NCBI RefSeq assembly: GCF_000424145.1
Contig: NZ_AUJI01000011.1
Location: 165,616-229,615 of the forward strand
Length of the DNA stretch: 64,000 nt
Direction of reading: 5' to 3'
Source: Butyrivibrio sp. AC2005
GTDB taxonomy: Bacteria; Bacillota; Clostridia; Lachnospirales; Lachnospiraceae
The notes under the pieces were generated by a model. The model worked only from the letters and a program-made list of their open reading frames with translations. It did not search any database and had not been told where the DNA came from. Each line of letters opens with the position of its first letter. Position 1 is the stretch's first letter. Position numbers and translations under genes: made by a program. Below are positions 27,385 through 34,728 of this stretch, in pieces.

Positions 27385-27605
27385 AACATTTGATGATGTA
27401 GGTGTCAAAAGTAAATTTTGACACCATATGATATACGAATTGCTCCGTTTCTTCGAAACTCTTGCAATTCTACAAATATTCGGAAACCGCTAATTTACTG
27501 CGTAAATTGCTAATTCCTCATATTTGTTCGGGTCATAAAGTCAAAATGCTTAACATGCAAGCATGTACGCATTTTTGACTTTTGACACCTATATCATTTG
27601 ATATT
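27385..27605. repeat. palindrome-rich element with terminal inverted repeats (MITE-like or structured RNA)
   Basis: Outer arms atgatgtaggtgtcaaaa (27393-27410) and ttttgacacctatatcat (27580-27597) match in 17 of 18 positions. Between them are four consecutive hairpins: ggtgtcaaaa/ttttgacacc (27401-27425); gaattgc/gcaattc with inner gtttc/gaaac (27437-27470); aattta/taaatt (27492-27508); and gtcaaaatgc/gcatttttgac with catgc/gcatg inside (27540-27579). The decamer ttttgacacc occurs twice direct and once inverted. No coding frame covers it. Confidence 0.7.
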
Positions 27606-27871
27606 ATTATGAAATACTATGGGATTTCATCTATGTAACAGCAAAATAATAGGTAAAAGTGAGATATGGATGACCACAGAAAATATCAATATATCATATT
27701 TAAATCAATTTCTCTGTATATGATATAATGGATTTCTGGGGGAAATAGTAGTAAGGGGAAAATAGTTTTTCAGGGGAATTATTTTGGGAAAGTCTGCATA
27801 TCATTGGATATGTCTATTTTCGTTTTGGAATCTTCTATCTATAAAAAATCATCAAATGGAAAATCATAATT

Positions 27872-29260
27872 ATGCTTAAATATATAATTAAAAAATATTA
27901 TGAAGGTGGAATTGGTGCGTTTTTAGCAGGGATTGCGATATTTTTCATCCTTATGGGCGAAATTGGAATAGGCTTTGTTTCTTCCATATATATTTGTATC
28001 GGGTTGGAAAAGGTGTTGGGTAAGGGGCTTATTACAAACATTATTTTCGGAGCTTCTTCTCTTATACTTATGCTTTCGCCTATGCTTAGATTCTCTAAAC
28101 TTGACGACAAATACGGAAAAAATAAGAGAACCGGTAATTCCGGTAACTCTAATACAGGAACAGCTTACGACAGCACTTCCTATACAAATCAGTTTTCAGG
28201 AAATGGCAATATTCATTTGGACTATCTGTCACCCTCAGAACTCAGAATTGTAATGGGGGATGAGGAAATACCATACTTCAGGGATTTATTGGAAGAATCA
28301 CAGATAGAGTATCTGCTAAAGAAAGAGAAGTTCCATAATTATAAATATAGAACAAATACTATAGCCGGATATGTACAGATAAGTGAAGACGGAAAATGGT
28401 TACGTCTGGGAAAAAATATCCTCCCGCTTGACTTTATTTGCGGATACAGTAAACACAACAATGAGCTGTATACCATTGACGGAGCTGTTCTGGTTCTTCC
28501 GGAAGAGGTCAGGGATCATGAGAAGAGCAGGGAAATAGGGAATTTCTTCGAGGAGCGGGGGATGTATTTTAAAACGACGCCGCACCCCGGAAGATATGAA
28601 TTCAGGCGAATTGTGGAGAAATGTCACACAGAGCTTTCCAAGGCTGACTGGAGCAGAATCAGATATAATTGGGAGAAAGCCTATGCTAACAGTAAAGAGG
28701 GAAGATCAAGAAAAGGAAATTTGCAATCTGATGTTTTTACACGGGTATTGCCGACGGATGAGATATTAAAGGCTACAAAGAAGATAAAGGATAAGCGCAA
28801 GAAGATTTCCGATTATATCGATTTTTCAAAGTTTAGAAATGAGTACAGCGTTTGTAATGGAATAGAAATTCTGACTATGCTGGGATATCCGGTTAATAGT
28901 GAGGGCATCGATTTCCTCTTTGAATGTCTGAGAGATGTTGATGAGGCATATTTTTTACTGGCAATAAACGCGCTCAAAACAATACCTTTAGATGCTCTTA
29001 AAGAAAAAATTGAAGAGAATGCAAAGCTGGCATACGAGGCAGAAAATGTTGAAAGGCTTGCAGGTGTTATGTATCTTGCAAAGGAAATCGGATACGAGAT
29101 TGAATTCACGAAAGAACTGAAGGAAAAAGCAGTAGCCAGAGAAAAAGAGGAAAAGAACAAGATTCCTGCATTTACCATTGATGAAAGACTTGCCTACGCA
29201 AGTGACAGGATACAGAAATTCAATCCTGATTCTGTGGCTTATGCATATCAGGAAGACTAA
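27872..29260 (+). CDS. uncharacterised membrane-anchored protein
   Basis: A 462-residue protein of unknown function. Two hydrophobic helices at about 12-35 and 45-72 anchor it, followed by a short Ser/Asn/Thr-rich linker (about 85-110) and a soluble, charged C-terminal region. The region about 130-210 is beta-rich and the last 200 residues are helical (KKIKDKRKKISDY, then KELKEKAVAREKEEKNK). No catalytic motif is evident. The ATG has only a weak ribosome site. It lies 72 bases upstream of another unknown membrane protein in the same direction, so the two may act together. Confidence 0.7.
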   Translation: MLKYIIKKYYEGGIGAFLAGIAIFFILMGEIGIGFVSSIYICIGLEKVLGKGLITNIIFGASSLILMLSPMLRFSKLDDKYGKNKRTGNSGNSNTGTAYDSTSYTNQFSGNGNIHLDYLSPSELRIVMGDEEIPYFRDLLEESQIEYLLKKEKFHNYKYRTNTIAGYVQISEDGKWLRLGKNILPLDFICGYSKHNNELYTIDGAVLVLPEEVRDHEKSREIGNFFEERGMYFKTTPHPGRYEFRRIVEKCHTELSKADWSRIRYNWEKAYANSKEGRSRKGNLQSDVFTRVLPTDEILKATKKIKDKRKKISDYIDFSKFRNEYSVCNGIEILTMLGYPVNSEGIDFLFECLRDVDEAYFLLAINALKTIPLDALKEKIEENAKLAYEAENVERLAGVMYLAKEIGYEIEFTKELKEKAVAREKEEKNKIPAFTIDERLAYASDRIQKFNPDSVAYAYQED

Positions 29261-29332
29261 ACGGGGAGTATAGTTAAAACACTCTTTGGGCGATAAGCTG
29301 TCGGTGAAGTTGATGGATAAGGAAAAGATAAT

Positions 29333-30592
29333 ATGGATACAAATCAAAATGAAAATTTACCATTCTACAGAAGACATCCGGTGTTTATAGCACTGGTGAT
29401 ATCATCCATTATCGGAATGGGATATAAGCTTGTAACAAGCAGGGATGTGGAGGATTTTCTGCAGTTTCCGATAGCAGGACCACTCTGGGCACTTATTTAT
29501 GTATTTCCAATCATGCTGATGCTGGGAGAAATGTACTGCCTGATACTTGAAGGGAGAGGAATGAAAGCGATAGGCGCAAGAGTATTTGATGCCACAGCTC
29601 TAATACTCGGAATCTTCTATGAATATGCCTATATTGCTTTTTGGAAAAATGCCACCGGTACAGACTGGCAGTATCAGCTTCACAATGCTGAGCGGCATAC
29701 ACCAATCTATAGTCAGACGGCTACGACAGTTGCAGTAATATTTATTCTTGCGATAACAGGATATCTTGTGCTTCAGTATAGTTCTCTGGAAACACTTCCT
29801 CCGCTTGTTACTGTGCTTTCCATGTCAGCTATGTATCTTGGAATAATAGAACTTATTATTCTCACGATACAGGTATTTGGAGTTGGAAATGATTACGAAA
29901 AGGAAGAGGATTTCTACCTTCTTATTCTTCCTGCCTGCTGCATTCTGATGACACTAAGAACTATATTACAGAAAATCCATGAATGGCAGAAAACAACCAT
30001 GGAAATGAGTGGGATTAATGAGAATCCTGTCCTTAATGCATCTGCCAATATACTTGAAAATGTTGCAGTATGGCCAATTTTTGCACTTTTCCTGATGATA
30101 CCGCTACTTGGCATAATTATAATGCTTCTGATGCTGGTTGGGCAGGCACCGGATTCTGTAGTCAAAGCGTGGACTGAGACGAGTGAGTGGAACCTATCAA
30201 CTAAAGTATCTCCACAGAATATTTATTATGATGAGCACTATCTTTGCACTGTGGCAGCAGGCGGACATCGCAGAATTGTTAAGCCTATCCGCAAGGGCAT
30301 ACGCCACGGACACGAGGTTACTGTGAACAGACAGCTATGTATTGCCAATGCCTTCGAACAGATTTTGGAGGAAAAGACGCCTCATCTTCACAGGGCAGTT
30401 CGCTCTTTTTATGATAAGTACGGTTTCCCGGTGGCGAGGATGATAAATAGCAGGTGGACTGCTGATGTGGTTTATATTATTATGAAACCACTTGAATGGT
30501 TTTTCCTTGTGGTGATTTACATGGTAGATGTACATCCGGAGAATAGAATTGCTGTTCAATATATGGGACAGGTTCCGGAGTACAGACATTGA
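29333..30592 (+). CDS. multi-pass membrane protein, resembles DUF6688 family
   Basis: A 419-residue protein with about seven hydrophobic helices in the first 275 residues. The C-terminal domain carries a strongly patterned block: YDEHYLCTVAAGGHRRIVKP, then GIRHGHEVTVNRQLCIANAF and LEEKTPHLHRAVRSFYDKYG. I associate that block, from memory, with the uncharacterised DUF6688 family; this is not a firm match. The His/Arg/Asn-rich block could be a catalytic or binding site, but no function is known to me. It sits downstream of another unknown membrane gene and just before an acetyltransferase. Confidence 0.7.
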   Translation: MDTNQNENLPFYRRHPVFIALVISSIIGMGYKLVTSRDVEDFLQFPIAGPLWALIYVFPIMLMLGEMYCLILEGRGMKAIGARVFDATALILGIFYEYAYIAFWKNATGTDWQYQLHNAERHTPIYSQTATTVAVIFILAITGYLVLQYSSLETLPPLVTVLSMSAMYLGIIELIILTIQVFGVGNDYEKEEDFYLLILPACCILMTLRTILQKIHEWQKTTMEMSGINENPVLNASANILENVAVWPIFALFLMIPLLGIIIMLLMLVGQAPDSVVKAWTETSEWNLSTKVSPQNIYYDEHYLCTVAAGGHRRIVKPIRKGIRHGHEVTVNRQLCIANAFEQILEEKTPHLHRAVRSFYDKYGFPVARMINSRWTADVVYIIMKPLEWFFLVVIYMVDVHPENRIAVQYMGQVPEYRH

Positions 30593-30664
30593 AAGCATTT
30601 TATCAATGCGTGTGAAACAGTTAAAATATGACAGGACACCAGGCAGCAGGAGGACATAAGCAAA

Positions 30665-31150
30665 GTGAATAATGACATAATACTTGCTACAGAAAGAGAC
30701 AGGGAAGAAGTACTGAAATTGTATGAGATGCAAAAAGGCAGAGAGTTCTGTGCATGGGATGAAGACTATCCCTCAAACGAGACCATTGATTTTGATTTGT
30801 CCAGAGACTCCCTGTTTATCATGAAAGAGAATGACAGGATAATTGCAGCCATTTCCATTGAAGTGGACGAAGCCGTAGACAATCTTGACTGCTGGGATAA
30901 AAAACTTTTTCCCGGAGGAGAACTGGCACGTATAGCTGTAGAGCCTTCCATGCAGGGGCGAGGTATTGCAAGAAAAATGATGAAGCATGGAATGGACGTC
31001 CTTAAGGAGCGTGGATATAAGAGCATCCATTTCCTTGTTAATAAATATAATGAAAAAGCTATACGGTCATATTCCTTCTTTAATTTCAATGTTGTTGGGG
31101 AGTGTTTTATGTATGACCAGGACTTTTTATGCTATGAGAAGGAGCTTTAA
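30665..31150 (+). CDS. GNAT-family N-acetyltransferase
   Basis: A 161-residue acetyl-CoA-dependent acyltransferase. Motif A is ELARIAVEPSMQGRGIARKMM (about 88-108), with the QGRGIA acetyl-CoA loop; motif B is near FLVNKYNEKAIRSYSFFNF. The acceptor is unknown. The start is GTG, preceded by AGGAGG (30648-30653) 11 bases upstream; no in-frame ATG is nearby. It ends 2 bases before the HAD gene start, so they are co-transcribed. Confidence 0.85.
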   Translation: MNNDIILATERDREEVLKLYEMQKGREFCAWDEDYPSNETIDFDLSRDSLFIMKENDRIIAAISIEVDEAVDNLDCWDKKLFPGGELARIAVEPSMQGRGIARKMMKHGMDVLKERGYKSIHFLVNKYNEKAIRSYSFFNFNVVGECFMYDQDFLCYEKEL

Positions 31151-31152
31151 TT

Positions 31153-31806
31153 ATGAAAAAATTTGACGCTGTGGTTTTTGATATGGATGGAGTTATCTTT
31201 GATTCTGAAAGAGCAACAATGGAGTGCTGGATGGAGCTTGCCAGAAAATATGACCTTGAAAACATTGAAGAGCCATACCTTGCCTGCACCGGGACAACTG
31301 ATGAAAAAACCAGGGAGATAATGCTTGATGCATATGGCAGGGATTTTCCTTACGACACTTATGCAAAGGAAGCTTCAAAAATGTTTCATGAAAAATATGA
31401 TGGCGGAAGACTACCAATAAAAAACGGTGTGTTTGATATTCTGGAGTTTTTAAAACAAAATAATAAGAAGATAGCCCTTGCATCATCAACCCGCAGACAG
31501 ACTGTTGTGAATCAGTTAAGGGATGCCAATCTTCTTGATTATTTTGATGAGATAGTGACGGGAGACATGGTTTCAAAGAGCAAGCCTGAACCCGACATAT
31601 TTTTACTTGCCTGCGAAAAGATAGGTGTGGATACTGCCAATGCTTACGCTATAGAGGACTCTTATAATGGCATCAGAGCAGCACACAGAGGAAACTTAAG
31701 ACCGATTATGGTTCCGGACCTCTTACAGGCTGATGATGAGATGAAGGAGCTTTCAGAGACTGTACAGGATAGTCTTAATGATGTGGTCAGCTACCTGGAA
31801 GCATAA
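31153..31806 (+). CDS. HAD-family sugar phosphatase / beta-phosphoglucomutase-like
   Basis: A 217-residue cytoplasmic HAD hydrolase of the phosphoglucomutase-like subfamily. Visible are FDMDGVIFDS (nucleophile Asp and acid Asp), a helical cap, ALASSTRRQTV (motif II Ser/Thr), SKPEPDIFL (motif III Lys) and AIEDSYNGIRAA (motif IV Asp). Substrate is uncertain. AGGAG precedes the ATG. It forms an operon with the GNAT gene and ends in a strong terminator. Confidence 0.85.
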   Translation: MKKFDAVVFDMDGVIFDSERATMECWMELARKYDLENIEEPYLACTGTTDEKTREIMLDAYGRDFPYDTYAKEASKMFHEKYDGGRLPIKNGVFDILEFLKQNNKKIALASSTRRQTVVNQLRDANLLDYFDEIVTGDMVSKSKPEPDIFLLACEKIGVDTANAYAIEDSYNGIRAAHRGNLRPIMVPDLLQADDEMKELSETVQDSLNDVVSYLEA

Positions 31807-31857
31807 AAAGACCTGCAATTATGGCATTGCCAACAATTGCAGGTCTTTATTGTTTTT
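31807..31857. terminator. intrinsic terminator
   Basis: Arms aaagacctgcaatt and aattgcaggtcttt (31807-31848) pair perfectly, followed by a T-rich run. Placed between convergent genes. Confidence 0.88.
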
Positions 31858-31863
31858 TCTATT

Positions 31864-32661
31864 TTACTTTGTTACCGGCTGAAAATTTACAATTTCGCCA
31901 TTCATCATTTCATCTATAAGCTCTTTATAGATCTTTTCTGCTTCGGCTGAATCCATATTGCTGTAGTCACCGCCATCATCGGATTCATAGAAATAGGTTC
32001 CGTTTCCGTTTTCATCATAAATGACACCGGCCTTTTCCATGATGGAGAGCTTATCATTTGCGACAGCATATTTGCATATCCAATGATTGGAACCACTGTA
32101 GAGATATCCATTATTCATTGTAAATGGATAAGCTGTACCACCGCTGCAGAGGGCTCCGATTTCCACTACGACACCATCCTTATATTCGAAAGCAGTAGCA
32201 TCGATGGCTGCCATTCTTCCTTCGAGGTCATCATAGGTGGCGCTGCTTACAAGGAGAAGATCAGTACCGGTTACGGTTACGTTTGCATATCCCATGCCGT
32301 TTTCGAGCTTCTGGTCAACAATTTGTGTAAAGGTATCACAGTCTGTAATGTCGATTGAAGGAGATACCTCTTTGGCAGCATTTTCAATAAAATCGTTTGA
32401 TAGTTCATTGGTTTCTGCAGAACTGTCAGGTGCATTTGCACCGATCTGCTTAGCGGGATCGTAAATTCCTGCAGCTGCAGCTTCTTCTTCCGCAGCTTCC
32501 GGCATAGCGGACCGCGCTACTTCTGTATCTTCAATAGTCTTTGTGGTAGCAGGCTCAGCATCCGGTATCTGCTGTGAAATAAGGCTCGCATTATTTCCGC
32601 AAGCAGATAGCGAGAGTGAAATAGTTCCCATTAAAATAAGTGCCCAAAATTTGTTTTTCAT
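31864..32661 (-). CDS. lipoprotein of unknown function
   Basis: A 265-residue secreted lipoprotein. The signal MKNKFWALILMG ends at a lipobox LSLSAC (Cys about residue 22), then an Ala/Glu/Thr-rich linker (to about 85) and a folded domain with DITDCDTFTQIVDQKLENGM and GMGYANVTVTGTDLLLVSSA. A start at 32688 is open, but the ATG at 32661 has AGGAGG just upstream and puts the signal peptide first. I do not recognise the domain. Confidence 0.8.
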   Translation of the reverse strand: MKNKFWALILMGTISLSLSACGNNASLISQQIPDAEPATTKTIEDTEVARSAMPEAAEEEAAAAGIYDPAKQIGANAPDSSAETNELSNDFIENAAKEVSPSIDITDCDTFTQIVDQKLENGMGYANVTVTGTDLLLVSSATYDDLEGRMAAIDATAFEYKDGVVVEIGALCSGGTAYPFTMNNGYLYSGSNHWICKYAVANDKLSIMEKAGVIYDENGNGTYFYESDDGGDYSNMDSAEAEKIYKELIDEMMNGEIVNFQPVTK

Positions 32662-32895
32662 TTCCTTCCTCCTCATTTTTTGACCCATGTGTTGTTTACA
32701 TTATTTGACGTTATTCATAGTATCCCTAACATTAGTATATATTTTTTTGTCCAACAGATGTCCACATTTCATCCCGGGATTTCCTACATAATTATATTAT
32801 AAAGAATATCTAAAATAATGGAAATACGAACATTTATTACCATTTAAATGTTATGATTAGATAATGAGTTTATGCGATATGTAGGGGGATTTAAA

Positions 32896-34728
32896 ATGCG
32901 TTCGTTAAAGAAGAAAGACAGTGTCAATGACAGGATAGATATAGTGCTTAGAAAATTCAGAGCCAGAATGACTTCATATCCTCCGGGAATGTGTCCTCTG
33001 GTACTGTACAGATCTCTTTTGCAGATTTCAATGAATCAGTCCTGTGGCAAATGCGTTCCCTGCAGGGACGGACTTGTGGAAGTTGATCATCTGCTTAAGT
33101 CCGTGATTGATGGGGATGCTACGGAAGATGTTCTTAAGACTATAGAAAAAAAGTGCAGAATGATAGCCAGAACTTCAGACTGCGCTGTTGGCACAGTGGG
33201 TGCAAATCTGATTCTGGATTCTCTTTCAGAATTTGCCGATGAGTACGAAAGTCACATAAAGAAAAGACGCTGCAGCGAAAACACGGCCCAGACGATTCCC
33301 TGTGTAACTTTGTGCCCTGCCCATGTTGATGTGCCGGGATACATTGCGATGATAAAAGAGGAGAATTACTCCGGAGCAATAAAGGTAATACGCGACAAGA
33401 ATCCGCTACCGACAGCATGTGCCATGGTATGTGAGCATCCATGCGAAAGAAAATGCAGACGTTCTCTGATAGATGCTCCGATAAATATCAGGGGGCTCAA
33501 GAAGTATGCAGTCGATAGTGTAAAGGCTGATGAGGTAGATACGCCTCTTCCAAATGTCAGTACCGGAAGAAAAATTGCAATAGTAGGAGGTGGACCGTCA
33601 GGACTTACAGCTGCGTACTTTCTGGCGCTTATGGGGCATGAAGTCCATATTTATGAGGAACATGAAAAGCTTGGAGGAATGCTCCGCTACGGAATTCCGG
33701 AATACAGACTTCCAAAGGAAAGACTGGATGAGGATATAAGAGCAATTCTAAAGTCAGGGGATATTAAGGTTTTTACCGGAACCAAGATAGGAAAAGATAT
33801 TACTTTTAACAAAATCAGACAGGAGCATGATGCTGTCTATGTTGGCATAGGTGCACAGCTTGGTAATCGAATGCCGATGGAAGGGGCAGATGCAGAGAAT
33901 GCAGTCCCTGCTGCGGATTTTCTTCAGGAGGTTGCAAGCGGAGAGCTTAAGGACCTTACCGGCAAAAGAGTGGTTTTGATAGGTGGCGGAAATGTGGCTA
34001 TGGATGCCGCGAGAACTGCTGCAAGATTAAATGCAGAAACGATACATGTTTTTACAAGAAAAAGAGATGATTACACAGCGCTCGAAAGCGAGATAGAGGC
34101 TGCAAAAGAGGAGGGAGTAAGATTCAGAACGCTTCTTAGTTTTTTGAATATTGAGACGGATAAGGAAACCGGGCATGTATGTGCAGTGTGGCTGCAGCCT
34201 GAAATCGTTTCTGTAATTGATGAATTTGGTTTTGTTACAACAGAGCATTCAAGTAATTATCCGTACAGATTCAAGTGTGACCTGCTGATCATGGGAGTAG
34301 GGCAAAGGAGCGATGTAGAGAGCTTTGATAAGGAAGGCGTGCCTGTTAACAGAGGCAGGATTGTGGCTGATGAGATGTGCATGGTAGAGGGAATGGCTGA
34401 TGTCTTTTCGGGAGGAGACTGCGTGACCGGCCCCTCAACTGCCATAAATGCCATTGCTGCAGGACAGGTGGCGGCTTTTAACATTGATGAATATTTGGGA
34501 TACCATCATAAGATAAGGCTGGATGAGCAGATACCGGCAGCACTTCCTAACCCGTGTATCCCGACAGGAAGAGCTGAAATTGAGGAAAAGGATCCATTTG
34601 AGAGGAAAACTAATTTTGAACATGTAGAGCTGCCAATGACTTGTGAGGAAGCCATGAGAGAAGCAGGAAGATGCTTAAGATGCGATCATTATGGCTGCGG
34701 AGCTATAGAAGGAGGATGGGGAGAATGA
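32896..34728 (+). CDS. NuoF-type Fe-S / GltD-type flavoprotein subunit (SfrB-like), partner of formate dehydrogenase
   Basis: A 610-residue electron-transfer subunit. The first 110 residues match only the 4Fe-4S end of NuoF (SCGKCVPCRDG at about 47-57 and a fourth Cys in TSDCAVG); the FMN- and NADH-binding part of NuoF is absent. The rest is GltD-like: Fe-S cysteines in CEHPCERKCR, FAD fold IAIVGGGPSGLTAAYF (about 227), NAD(P) fold VVLIGGGNVAMDAARTA (about 358), SGGDCVTGPSTAINAI and a C-terminal CLRCDHYGC. This combination matches Geobacter SfrB and NfnB relatives. The ATG at 32896 follows AGGGGG; an upstream ATG at 32872 is less likely. Its stop overlaps the next start (ATGA), implying a coupled complex. 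Confidence 0.83.
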   Translation: MRSLKKKDSVNDRIDIVLRKFRARMTSYPPGMCPLVLYRSLLQISMNQSCGKCVPCRDGLVEVDHLLKSVIDGDATEDVLKTIEKKCRMIARTSDCAVGTVGANLILDSLSEFADEYESHIKKRRCSENTAQTIPCVTLCPAHVDVPGYIAMIKEENYSGAIKVIRDKNPLPTACAMVCEHPCERKCRRSLIDAPINIRGLKKYAVDSVKADEVDTPLPNVSTGRKIAIVGGGPSGLTAAYFLALMGHEVHIYEEHEKLGGMLRYGIPEYRLPKERLDEDIRAILKSGDIKVFTGTKIGKDITFNKIRQEHDAVYVGIGAQLGNRMPMEGADAENAVPAADFLQEVASGELKDLTGKRVVLIGGGNVAMDAARTAARLNAETIHVFTRKRDDYTALESEIEAAKEEGVRFRTLLSFLNIETDKETGHVCAVWLQPEIVSVIDEFGFVTTEHSSNYPYRFKCDLLIMGVGQRSDVESFDKEGVPVNRGRIVADEMCMVEGMADVFSGGDCVTGPSTAINAIAAGQVAAFNIDEYLGYHHKIRLDEQIPAALPNPCIPTGRAEIEEKDPFERKTNFEHVELPMTCEEAMREAGRCLRCDHYGCGAIEGGWGE

